Of a stretch of 64,000 bases of DNA, positions 28,268 through 36,187 are shown one piece after another (the stretch's first letter is position 1; each line of letters opens with the position of its first letter). This DNA comes from Pseudomonadota bacterium. GTDB taxonomy: Bacteria > Desulfobacterota > Desulfovibrionia > Desulfovibrionales > Desulfovibrionaceae. The notes beneath the pieces are model-generated. The model saw only the letters and a program-made list of their open reading frames with translations. It searched no databases and was not told the origin of the DNA. The position numbers and the translations under genes were made by a program. The DNA is taken from positions 1 through 64,000 of the forward strand of contig JAHJLB010000051.1 in assembly GCA_018822105.1 (NCBI GenBank), read 5' to 3'.

Positions 28268-28861
28268 ATGCCTGAGACCGCAACGCTCTTGATCCGCGCC
28301 GCTCCAGAGGCCCTGCTGGCCCTGACGCCCATCCTGCGCGAGGGCGTGGGCGTGAGCTTAAGGCCCGGCCTCTCCCTGCGCCAGACCATGATCCAGGACC
28401 TGGGCTTCTGCCCGGAATGCGTGGAGGAGCGCGTGCAGACCGTGTTCCTGGACGGCTCGCCCGTGGACGACATCGACGCCGACAGCGCGCGCGACGGCTG
28501 CACCCTGGCCCTGGCCGGGGCGCTGCCGGGCGTGGCGGGCATCGCCATGCGCCGGGGCAGCCCGGTGGGCGTGTTCCGCGAAGGCATCACCCACGGCGAG
28601 GACGCCGGCCGGGGCGACGCCGGCGGGCTGCTGGCCGTGACCCTCAAGCTGTTCAACACCGTGGCCCTGGAATGCCTGGCCCATGTGCTCGAGCAGGGCG
28701 CGGACATAGGCGCCGGGCGGCTGGCCGAGCTGCTCGCGGCGGCCCCCGAGGCCCTGGCCGAGGCCGCCTTCAGCCTGGACAGCCAGGACATGGACCGAGC
28801 CGGGCTTGTGGCGGCCCTCCGGGGCATCAGCGGCCAGGTCCGCGTGCTGGCGGCGGCATGA
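28268..28861 (+). CDS. Unknown protein next to aldehyde oxidoreductase and cysQ
   Basis: The 197-residue protein is not recognised. The N-terminal half is strand-rich (ATLLIRAAPEALL, VQTVFLDGSPVDDID, TLALAGALPGVAGI) with a CPEC pair (about residues 48-51) and a further Cys; a beta-grasp fold is conceivable given its neighbour, but this is a guess. The C-terminal half is Ala/Leu-rich helical. There is no signal peptide. A strong AGGAGG 8 bases before the ATG at 28268 fixes the start. Its stop overlaps the cysQ start (ATGA), so the two are translationally coupled. Confidence 0.7.
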   Translation: MPETATLLIRAAPEALLALTPILREGVGVSLRPGLSLRQTMIQDLGFCPECVEERVQTVFLDGSPVDDIDADSARDGCTLALAGALPGVAGIAMRRGSPVGVFREGITHGEDAGRGDAGGLLAVTLKLFNTVALECLAHVLEQGADIGAGRLAELLAAAPEALAEAAFSLDSQDMDRAGLVAALRGISGQVRVLAAA

Positions 28862-29640
28862 ACCCGGCCCTGGGCGCCCTGGCGGCCATGGCCGAGGCCG
28901 CCGGCGCGGCCATCCTGGCGGTGCGCAGCGCGGGCTTCAGCGTGGACTACAAGGCCGACGCCTCGCCCCTGACCAGGGCCGACCTGGCCGCGCACGAGTC
29001 CATCCTGGGCGGGCTGGCGCGGCAGTTCCCCGGCGTGCCCGTGCTCTCCGAGGAAGGCGCGGCCATTCCGTACGCGGAGCGCGCACGCTGGCAACGGCTG
29101 TTCATCGTGGACCCCCTGGACGGCACCAAGGAGTTCGTGAAGGAATTGGGCGAATTCTGCGTGTGCATCGCCCTGGCCGAGGACGGCTACCCGCTCCTCG
29201 GGGCAGTGCATGTGCCCGTGTGGGGCAAGACCTACGCGGGGGGCCTGGGCCTGGGCGCCTTCCGGCGCGGGCCGGGTGGCCCGTGGCAGGCCATCGCCGT
29301 GCGCCAGCCGGACGAGGCCGGGCTCACCGTGCTGGCCAGCCGCTCGCACCCCTCGCCGGACACCGAGGCCTGGCTGGCGGACAAGAACGTGCGCGAACGC
29401 ATCACCGCCGGCAGCGCGCTCAAGTTCTGCCTGGTGGCCGAAGGCAGGGCCGACCTGTACCCGCGCTTCAACCTCACCCGCGAATGGGACACCGCAGCGG
29501 GACAGGCCGTGCTGGAGGGCGCGGGCGGCAGCGTGCTGGTCCTCGCCGACGGGTTGCCCCGGGGGCGCATGCCCGTGAACAAGCCGGCGCTGGAGAACCC
29601 GCCGTTTCTGGCCAGCGCAGCACCCCTGGGGCGCCGGTAA
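28858..29640 (+). CDS. cysQ: 3-prime(2-prime),5-prime-bisphosphate nucleotidase (CysQ family)
   Basis: CysQ removes a phosphate from PAP, the by-product of sulfate-activation reactions, giving AMP. The 260-residue inositol-monophosphatase fold is clear: LSEEG metal site, IVDPLDGTKEFV (two metal-binding aspartates), and the C-terminal EWDTAAGQAVLEGAGG. Length and order match the family. It overlaps the previous gene by four bases (ATGA). Because APS, not PAPS, is the usual intermediate of dissimilatory sulfate reduction, the substrate might be PAP from sulfotransfer or another small phosphate. Four or five hairpins follow the stop codon. Confidence 0.9.
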   Translation: MNPALGALAAMAEAAGAAILAVRSAGFSVDYKADASPLTRADLAAHESILGGLARQFPGVPVLSEEGAAIPYAERARWQRLFIVDPLDGTKEFVKELGEFCVCIALAEDGYPLLGAVHVPVWGKTYAGGLGLGAFRRGPGGPWQAIAVRQPDEAGLTVLASRSHPSPDTEAWLADKNVRERITAGSALKFCLVAEGRADLYPRFNLTREWDTAAGQAVLEGAGGSVLVLADGLPRGRMPVNKPALENPPFLASAAPLGRR

Positions 29641-29828
29641 ACAGGGAGCTCCGCCCCTGTTCACCGCCAAGGGGCCTTGAGGCCCTTTGGAATCCCCATG
29701 ACGCCGAAAGGGCTGCTTCAGGAGGAACCTGAAACAGCCCTTTCGGCCGATGAGGGGGCTCGGAGGACATCCTCTCCCCCGGCGGGGGCTTAGAGCAGCG
29801 CCCCCGGCCGCCGGTGGCACTCCCCGCC
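29641..29828. repeat. Cluster of tandem hairpins between convergent genes
   Basis: The intergenic stretch is almost filled by inverted repeats: 29641-29660 (6 bp), 29667-29690 (10 bp, loop TTGA), 29703-29747 (20 bp with one G-U pair, 5-base loop), 29763-29774 (5 bp) and 29776-29788 (5 bp). It separates the convergent cysQ and rmuC. The arrangement of an A/G-rich hairpin followed by GGAATCCCC resembles a dispersed intergenic element I recall from Desulfovibrio genomes. It may act as a terminator for both genes. Confidence 0.6.
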
Positions 29829-31346
29829 CTAGTCCTCGCCCTGCTGGATCTCGCGCGTGGCGACGTCCAGGGGCTCCAGCACGGGCATGTCCTTTTCCGG
29901 CGCCGCGGCCAGCTCCTTGAAGCGCCGGGCCTGGACCAGCACGCGGGACTCCAGGGAGCTCACGGTCTTGTTGTAGGCCTCCACCGCGCCGGAAAGCCCC
30001 TTGCCCACCCGGCCGAAATGCTCGGCCAGGGTCACGATGCGCTTGTACAGCTCGCGGCCGAGCTCGCTGACCTGCTGGGCGTTCTCGGCGATCTTCTCCT
30101 GCTGCCAGCCGTAGTACACGGCGCGCAAAAGCGCTATGAGGGTGGTGGGCGAGGCCACGATGACCTTCTGCTTGACGCCCTCCTCAATGAGCGAGGGATC
30201 ATGCTCCAGGGCGGAGCTGAAGAAGATTTCCCCCGGCAGGAACATGACCACGAATTCGGGCGTGGGCTTGAGGTGCTCCCAGTAGCTTTTCTGGCCCAGC
30301 TTGGCCAGGTGGTCGCGGATCTGCCGGGCGTGGGTCTGCATGCTGGAGCGGCGGGCGTCCTCGTCCTGGGACTCGTAGGCGTTGAGGTAGGCCTCCAGGG
30401 GGGCCTTGGCGTCCACCACCACCTGCTTGCCGCCGGGCAGACGCACCACCATGTCCGGCCGCAAGCGCCCGTCCTCGGTGGTCACGCTCGTCTGCTCGGT
30501 GAAGTCGCAGTAGTTGATCATGCCCGCCAGCTCCACCACGCGCCGGAGCTGCATCTCGCCCCAGCGGCCGCGCACCGTGGGCCTGCGCAGGGCGTCCACC
30601 AGCTTGCGCGTCTCCTTCTTCAGGTCCACCTGGTCCGAGGCCAGGAACTTCACCTGCTGGGAAAGCTCCACGTAGGCGTTCTGGCGGCTCTTCTCCATGT
30701 CCTGGATGCGCGCGTCCACCTGGGTCAGGGACTCCCTGATGGGCTTCACCAGCCCCTCGATGGTCTTCTGGCGCAGCTCCAGGTCGCCCTTGGACGACTC
30801 CTGCACCTTGGCCAGGTGCTCGCCCGCCAGTTGCAGGAAGCTCTGGTTGTTGTGCTTCAGCGCGTCCGCGGACAGGGCCTTGAAGGTGTCCTGGAGCCTG
30901 GCCTGCACGTCCTCCATGAGGGCCTGCTTTTCCGCCGCAGCCTTGCGCTCCTCCTCCATGCGCGCGCACAGGTCGCCCTCGCGCACCTTGAGGCCGGAGA
31001 GCTCCTCGGCCTGGGCGGCCAGGCGGGCCTCCAGTCCGGACACGCGCGCGGCGGCCTCTTCGGCGCTGGCCCGGCGCCCTGTCTCGGCGCGCAGCTCGTC
31101 GCGCAGCCCCCTGGCCTCGCCCTGGACCGCGTCCAGTTCGCAGGCTTGGGCGGCCACGCGCTCCTCGGCACCCCGCAGGCGCTCGCCCAGGGCGGCCTCC
31201 ACGGTCCGCGACTGCGCCAGGGCGGCCTCGGCCTCGGCGCGCAGGCTTGCGCACTTCGCGGCGGCGCTGGCGCGCAGGAGCACGAACGCCAGGCCCGCGC
31301 CCAGGACAAGCCCGGCGGACAGGGCGGGAAGGAGCGCCGCGTCCAC
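29829..31346 (-). CDS. rmuC: RmuC-family DNA recombination protein
   Basis: RmuC limits recombination at inverted repeats and stalled forks in E. coli. The 505-residue protein has an N-terminal membrane helix (about residues 7-25), a long coiled coil (about 28-200, rich in Glu/Arg/Ala) and the RmuC nuclease-like domain with RGRWGEMQLRRVVELAGM, DAKAPLEAY and VVMFLPGE. The start is a GTG at 31346, 3 bases after the preceding stop at 31350, with a weak ribosome site, so translational coupling is likely. It is the last gene of a three-gene minus-strand run (PilZ, flavin reductase, rmuC). Confidence 0.92.
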   Translation of the reverse strand: MDAALLPALSAGLVLGAGLAFVLLRASAAAKCASLRAEAEAALAQSRTVEAALGERLRGAEERVAAQACELDAVQGEARGLRDELRAETGRRASAEEAAARVSGLEARLAAQAEELSGLKVREGDLCARMEEERKAAAEKQALMEDVQARLQDTFKALSADALKHNNQSFLQLAGEHLAKVQESSKGDLELRQKTIEGLVKPIRESLTQVDARIQDMEKSRQNAYVELSQQVKFLASDQVDLKKETRKLVDALRRPTVRGRWGEMQLRRVVELAGMINYCDFTEQTSVTTEDGRLRPDMVVRLPGGKQVVVDAKAPLEAYLNAYESQDEDARRSSMQTHARQIRDHLAKLGQKSYWEHLKPTPEFVVMFLPGEIFFSSALEHDPSLIEEGVKQKVIVASPTTLIALLRAVYYGWQQEKIAENAQQVSELGRELYKRIVTLAEHFGRVGKGLSGAVEAYNKTVSSLESRVLVQARRFKELAAAPEKDMPVLEPLDVATREIQQGED

Positions 31347-31349
31347 GGC

Positions 31350-31922
31350 CTAGCCCGCGATCTTCTGCAGCAGCCAGGCCATGTTCTGGCCCAGGGTGCG
31401 CATGGTGCCCAGGGCCTCCTCGTCGCCGGAGACCTGGCCGGGCTCCCGGCCATAGCCCATGTTCCAGTAGCTGGACCCGGGCACGATCATCTGGCCGATG
31501 AAGAAGAAGTGGTTCAGGGTGTCGAAGGTGTGGATGGCCCCGCCCCGCCGCGCCGTGACCACGGCCGCCCCGGCCTTGCGCTGGAACATGTCCCCGTTGG
31601 CCCGGGAGACCATGCCCGCGCGGTCCATGAGGGCCTTCATGTTGCTGGTCACATCCGCAAAATAGGTGGGCGAGCCGAGCAGGATGCCGTCGGCCTCAAG
31701 CATCTTCTCGATGTAGCCGTTCATCTCGTCCTTGACGGCGCACCGCTTGTCCTTGTTCTCAAAGCACTTGTAGCAGGCGATGCAGCCCTGCAGGCCCTTG
31801 GGGCCAAACTGCACCAGCTCCGTCTCAAAGCCAGCGGCCTTGATCTCGGCCAGGGCCGTGTTCAACATGATGGCCGTGTTCCCGTTCAATCTCGCGCTGC
31901 CGTTGATGCCCAGAACCTTCAT
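31350..31922 (-). CDS. NADPH-dependent FMN reductase / iron-sulfur flavoprotein-like protein
   Basis: The 190-residue flavodoxin-fold protein starts MKVLGINGSARLNGNTAIML, the flavin phosphate loop of the NADPH-dependent FMN-reductase family, and has the second flavin motif GSPTYFADVTSNMKALMDR. A compact Cys cluster (GCIACYKCFENKDKRC, about 47-62) is like that of iron-sulfur flavoproteins, so a [4Fe-4S] cluster is likely. The ATG at 31922 has AAGGAGG 7 bases upstream. It overlaps the end of the PilZ gene by four bases and is followed by rmuC three bases later. Confidence 0.85.
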   Translation of the reverse strand: MKVLGINGSARLNGNTAIMLNTALAEIKAAGFETELVQFGPKGLQGCIACYKCFENKDKRCAVKDEMNGYIEKMLEADGILLGSPTYFADVTSNMKALMDRAGMVSRANGDMFQRKAGAAVVTARRGGAIHTFDTLNHFFFIGQMIVPGSSYWNMGYGREPGQVSGDEEALGTMRTLGQNMAWLLQKIAG

Positions 31923-32800
31923 GCGCTGCCTCCTTGCGTCTCGTTTACAATGCGTTCGGTCCAGCGCACCCCTTGAAGCGCGCCGCCATCCAATGCGCCC
32001 ACGGCGGTGAAGCCTATGGCGATGCGCCGGACCTTCGCGTCCGGGGCGCTGACGCCCCGCACCAGACCGGCGTACCAGTAAGGCTTGAACTGTTTCTCCT
32101 TGAACTGGAAAAGCGAACATTTGAGCACAACCGGGCTGCCTGCCTCCAGGCCCGGCGGCACCAGGGTCGCGCGCACCTCCATGGCCAGCCCGCCGGGGGA
32201 GATATCCGTGACGGCGCTCTCGCCGTCGCCATTGCCCTCATAGGCGTTGACCCAGATATCCGGCGTGGCCTCGGGAAAGAACAGGCGGCTGGTCTCGGCA
32301 TCAGCGGCCCAGAGGCGCACATGCACGAATCGAGGGTCGTTGACGCGCTTGCGGGCGTGCCGGCGGCGCGGCATGTCCTTGAACTCCAGAGGGGGCCGCA
32401 GCACGATCCGCGGCGGGTCCAGGGCGCCATGCACGGCCACGATCTCGCTCTCGAAGGCGTTGAACTTGCGCCCGGACTGGCGCACAGGGGCAAAGAAGCA
32501 GGCCACGGCCCGGCCTGGGCGCAGCTCCACGGACGCGGCGCTGTCCATGAGCCCGCAGACCAGGCCCCCGGGGCCGACGCCTTCGGGCCGGCAACGGGCC
32601 AAGGGGTCCCCGGAAGGGCCGGACAGGATGTCCAGGGGAGCCGCGCGGGAGATGATCCCGGCCAGGAGGACGTCCGGGCCGTCTTCAGGCTGGACTTGGG
32701 CACGGCGGGGGAACAGTCCGGAACGGCCAAGCAGAAAGCCGCCCACGGCGGCCAGAACCACCAGGAACGCCGCCGTCGCCCACGCCACCATATCCCCCAT
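31919..32800 (-). CDS. Membrane-anchored PilZ-domain protein
   Basis: The 293-residue protein has an N-terminal membrane helix (MVAWATAAFLVVLAAVGGFLLG) and a C-terminal PilZ domain. The RxxxR c-di-GMP motif is seen in RRRHARKRVNDP and the D/NxSxxG motif in DISPGGLAMEV. The N-terminal cytosolic part before it is strand-rich and resembles a YcgR-N-type split barrel, though this is a weaker call. It should bind c-di-GMP at the inner membrane. It shares an operon with a flavin reductase and rmuC (four-base ATGA overlap), and the functional link is unclear. Confidence 0.85.
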   Translation of the reverse strand: MGDMVAWATAAFLVVLAAVGGFLLGRSGLFPRRAQVQPEDGPDVLLAGIISRAAPLDILSGPSGDPLARCRPEGVGPGGLVCGLMDSAASVELRPGRAVACFFAPVRQSGRKFNAFESEIVAVHGALDPPRIVLRPPLEFKDMPRRRHARKRVNDPRFVHVRLWAADAETSRLFFPEATPDIWVNAYEGNGDGESAVTDISPGGLAMEVRATLVPPGLEAGSPVVLKCSLFQFKEKQFKPYWYAGLVRGVSAPDAKVRRIAIGFTAVGALDGGALQGVRWTERIVNETQGGSA

Positions 32801-32895
32801 GCACAGCCCCCCGGTTTGTCAGGACTGACCGCAGGATACGTGGCCCGCGCCAGGATTGTCAAACCTGGAGAATGCTCAAGGCTAGGGAAGCCGTC

Positions 32896-33078
32896 CTAGC
32901 GGAAGACGTCGTAGAGCTCCGGGCTGACCTCGAGCACCAACATCCCCGCCTCCGCGCGCATGCGCACGTTGAGCTCCGGGATGAGCGCCATGTCCTCGGC
33001 CACATTGGCCCACTTGGTCATGAGCGCCTTGGGGTCGGCCTCGTCCAGGGGAACGCTTTCCGCAAGAATCCAGTCCAT
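32896..33078 (-). CDS. Small protein of unknown function
   Basis: The 60-residue acidic protein (MDWILAESVPLDEADPKAL, ending SPELYDVFR) has no recognised domain, signal peptide or membrane helix. GGGAG lies 8 bases before the ATG, and it starts 16 bases after the alr stop codon on the same strand, so it is likely co-transcribed with alr. The reading frame has typical high-GC third positions. Confidence 0.6.
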   Translation of the reverse strand: MDWILAESVPLDEADPKALMTKWANVAEDMALIPELNVRMRAEAGMLVLEVSPELYDVFR

Positions 33079-33094
33079 CGTCCGTCTCCCAGGC

Positions 33095-34231
33095 CTAAAT
33101 GTAGACCCGCCGGTTCATGCCCAGCAGGCAGAAAACTTCATAGGAAATGGTGCCCCACCAGGAGGCCAGCTCTTCGGGACGTATGGCCAGCGGCCCGTCC
33201 CCGCCCAGGAGCACGGCCCAGTCGCCTGGCCGGGCGTCCGGGATGTCGGTGACGTCGCAGGCCGTGAGCTGCATGCAGACCCGGCCCACCAACGGCGCGC
33301 GGCGGCCCGCCACAAGCATCTGCGCACCCCGTCCCGTGAGGCTCCGGCTGTAGGCGTCGGCATAGCCAGCGGCCACGATGGCCACCCGCATGTCGCGTTC
33401 GGCCGTGTACGTACAGCCGTAGCTGATGCTGCAACCCTTTGGCAAGGCATGCACGGAGACGATGCGCGTGCGCACCTCCATGGCCGGGGTCAACCCGCGC
33501 CCCAGATGGTCCCAGGCGCTCCCGGCGAAGGGATTGGCCCCATACAGGGCGATGCCCGCGCGCTGGCTCTGGTGGTGCACCGACGGATGGCCCAGCACGC
33601 CCGCGGAATTGGCCAGATTGGCCTCGACCACGAAGCCGGCCTTGGCCAGGGCGCCCAGGATGAAGGCGAAACGCTCGGCCTGGCCCAGGAGATACTCCAC
33701 GGATTCCGGCTGGTCGGCTGTGGCCAGGTGCGAGCTGGCCATCACCGGGCGGACCAGCGGGGCCTCGCGCAGGCGGTCCAGAAGCCGGGCGAGATCCCCG
33801 GTCCCAAAGCCCAGGCGGGCCATGCCCGTGTCGAATTTGAGGCTCATGTCCAGGGCCTTGCCCATGCGGGCGGCCTGTCGGGCCAGGGCCTCCAACTGCC
33901 GGAAGCTGCCGATGAGGGGGATGAGCCCATGCTCCCAGAGGAGCGGATAATCGTCGGGGTCGATGGGGCCGAGGAGCACAAGGATGCGGCTGTTGAGCCC
34001 CTTTGCGGAAAGGAACCGGCGCAGGGCCGCGCCCTCCTCCACCGTGCCCACGGCAAAGGCGTTGCAGCCCTCCTTGGCCAGCGCGCCTGCGACCTCGGCC
34101 AAGCCGTGCCCATAGGCGTCAGCCTTGATGACGGCGATGATGCTGCTGCCACGACTGCACAAAAGACGATAATTGGACCGCACCGCAGCGAGGCGGATAC
34201 GGACCTCAATCTTGTTATACGCTATGGTCAT
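33095..34231 (-). CDS. alr: Alanine racemase
   Basis: Alr makes D-alanine for peptidoglycan with pyridoxal phosphate. The PLP lysine is K36 in AVIKADAYGHG, and the second catalytic base is the Tyr of SISYGCTYTAERD near residue 265. KFDTGMARLGF and the C-terminal LLGMNRRVY are family hallmarks. At 378 residues the length is normal. AGGAG lies about 11 bases before the ATG. It is downstream of mutL (134 bases, no clear terminator) and followed by a 60-residue gene. The essential role makes it likely constitutively expressed. Confidence 0.95.
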   Translation of the reverse strand: MTIAYNKIEVRIRLAAVRSNYRLLCSRGSSIIAVIKADAYGHGLAEVAGALAKEGCNAFAVGTVEEGAALRRFLSAKGLNSRILVLLGPIDPDDYPLLWEHGLIPLIGSFRQLEALARQAARMGKALDMSLKFDTGMARLGFGTGDLARLLDRLREAPLVRPVMASSHLATADQPESVEYLLGQAERFAFILGALAKAGFVVEANLANSAGVLGHPSVHHQSQRAGIALYGANPFAGSAWDHLGRGLTPAMEVRTRIVSVHALPKGCSISYGCTYTAERDMRVAIVAAGYADAYSRSLTGRGAQMLVAGRRAPLVGRVCMQLTACDVTDIPDARPGDWAVLLGGDGPLAIRPEELASWWGTISYEVFCLLGMNRRVYI

Positions 34232-34365
34232 GAGACAAAAAACTCCTGCGACGCCCTATTCTCAGTGGAAGTATCAGCGCGGTGCGATCAATGGCAGAGT
34301 TTTCCCTCCTGCGCAAGGTGCGTAGAAGGACATACTGCGCAGCGACCCCCAAAATACGTATTACG

Positions 34366-36171
34366 TCATTTCCGCTTGAACAGACGTTCCAGGTCACCGG
34401 CACCGAAGGCCACGGCCACAGGCCTGCCGTGCGGGCAGTGGTCCCTGTCCGGGGTGGCCAGCCAGACCTCAAGCAGCGCCAGGGCCTCATCGCGTGCCAG
34501 GGGCTGGCCGGCCTTGATGGCCGACTTGCAGGACAAGAGCGTCCAGAGCTCCGTGAGGCCGCCCGTCCGCTCGGTCAAAACTGCGCGCAGGAATTCGGAG
34601 GCCTTGCCTGCGGGGAGGCTGGGCGGAACCCCGCGCACGGACAACCGCTCCGCGCCGGACATCTCCAGCATGAACCCGCAGGCGCGCAAGGAGGCCCAAA
34701 GCTCCTGGATCCGCGCGGCTTCAGCGGGGTGCAGGGCCAGCTCCAGGGGCAGGGCCAGGGGCTGGGAGTCCCCGTTGCTGCGCGCCCGGCGCATGTTCTC
34801 CAGAATTACCCGCTCGTGCGCGGCGTGCTGGTCCACCAGGACGAGCTTTTCGCCGTTCTGCCGCAGCACCAGGTAGGTGTCCGCGATCTGCCCCAGATAC
34901 TCCAGCCCGCCCTGGGAAAGGGGCTGAGGCTCAGGGCCGGGGACTGCGGCCGGCGTGGCGGTCCCGGCGCTGGAGGAACAAGCCGGAGCCAGGGGCAGGG
35001 GCGCCTCGCGAGGGGGCTGCGGGTTGCGGAAGTCATGGTAGGCGCGCAGCAGGCCGGGCTTGTCGCCATGGTCCGCGCCGGACGGCGCGGATGGCCCGGG
35101 CATCCGGTGCGGAGAGGTCCAGGCCGCTGCCGAGGCGGGGCCGGGAGCATTGTAGGACGCCGCAGGGTCGGCCAGCACGTCGCCCCCGGCGGCCGGGGCC
35201 AGGGCCAGGCGCACCAGGGAGAACACCGCGCCCTCGTCGCGGAAGCGCACCTCCAGCTTGGCCGGATGCACGTTCACGTCCACCTCGTCCGGCGGCAAGT
35301 CCAGAAACAGCAGCACCTGGGGGTATTCGCCGGAGAGGATGCGGCCCTTGTAAGCCTCGCGCGCGGCGCGCTGGAGCAGCCGGTCCTGCACGGGGCGCCC
35401 GTTGACGTAAAACAACATGCGGTCGGCGCGGTTCTGGGCATGGGAAGGCCGGCCGGCCTGGCCGTGGGCCGAAAGGGGCCCATGGGCCCGGGAAAACTCC
35501 TGCAGCCCCTCCAGCACGGCCGGGGGCCAGAACTTGCCCAGCCGCGAGGCCAGGGTCTGCCCGGCAGGCAGGCGGAAAAGCTCCCGCCCGCCGCTGACCA
35601 GGGAAAAGGCCACGTCGGGCCGGGCCAGGGCCATGCGCGTGAGCGCCTCCTGGCAGCGCTTGGCCTCCGTGGCCTCGGTGCGCAGGAACTTGAGCCGGGC
35701 GGGGGTGCTGGCGAAGAGCCTGCGCATCTCCACGCGGGTGCCCGCAGCCAGGGCCGCCGGCCCTTGGTCGACCAGGCGCCCGCTCTCCACCTCGATGCGC
35801 GCGGCGCAGGGCTCCTCACGGACGCGCGAGGTCAGCGTCAGGTGCGACACCGAGGCGATGCTCGGCAAGGCCTCGCCCCGGAAGCCGAAGCTGGTGACAT
35901 TGAAGAGGTCGGCCACGGAGGCGAGCTTGCTCGTGGCGTGTCGGGTGACGGCCAGGGCAAGCTCCCCCGGCGGGATGCCCGCCCCGTCGTCCTGCACCAC
36001 CATGCGCGTCACGCCGCCGCCTTCCAGGGTCACGTCGATGCGCGCCGCGCCGGCGTCCAGGCTGTTCTCAACCAGTTCTTTGAGCACGCTGGCGGGGCGC
36101 TCCACCACCTCGCCGGCGGCGATCTGGTTGCGCAGGGTCTCGGGCAGGAGGGTGATGGCTCGGCGCGTCAT
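34366..36171 (-). CDS. mutL: DNA mismatch repair protein MutL
   Basis: MutL couples mismatch recognition by MutS to strand removal. The N-terminal GHKL ATPase is clear: AAGEVVERPASVLKELVENS, DDGAGI and GFRGEALPSIASV. A Pro-rich linker (about 350-430) leads to the C-terminal dimerisation domain, where DQHAAHERVILE fits DQHA(X)2E(X)4E and CPHGRPVAV fits the CPHGRP motif. These mark MutL proteins with their own nicking endonuclease, as in bacteria lacking MutH. The start at 36171 (601 residues) is chosen by the family N-terminus; an ATG at 36183 is only 5 bases after the lptD stop, with a ribosome site too close. Confidence 0.93.
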   Translation of the reverse strand: MTRRAITLLPETLRNQIAAGEVVERPASVLKELVENSLDAGAARIDVTLEGGGVTRMVVQDDGAGIPPGELALAVTRHATSKLASVADLFNVTSFGFRGEALPSIASVSHLTLTSRVREEPCAARIEVESGRLVDQGPAALAAGTRVEMRRLFASTPARLKFLRTEATEAKRCQEALTRMALARPDVAFSLVSGGRELFRLPAGQTLASRLGKFWPPAVLEGLQEFSRAHGPLSAHGQAGRPSHAQNRADRMLFYVNGRPVQDRLLQRAAREAYKGRILSGEYPQVLLFLDLPPDEVDVNVHPAKLEVRFRDEGAVFSLVRLALAPAAGGDVLADPAASYNAPGPASAAAWTSPHRMPGPSAPSGADHGDKPGLLRAYHDFRNPQPPREAPLPLAPACSSSAGTATPAAVPGPEPQPLSQGGLEYLGQIADTYLVLRQNGEKLVLVDQHAAHERVILENMRRARSNGDSQPLALPLELALHPAEAARIQELWASLRACGFMLEMSGAERLSVRGVPPSLPAGKASEFLRAVLTERTGGLTELWTLLSCKSAIKAGQPLARDEALALLEVWLATPDRDHCPHGRPVAVAFGAGDLERLFKRK

Positions 36172-36187
36172 GCGCCAGAGCATGCCT

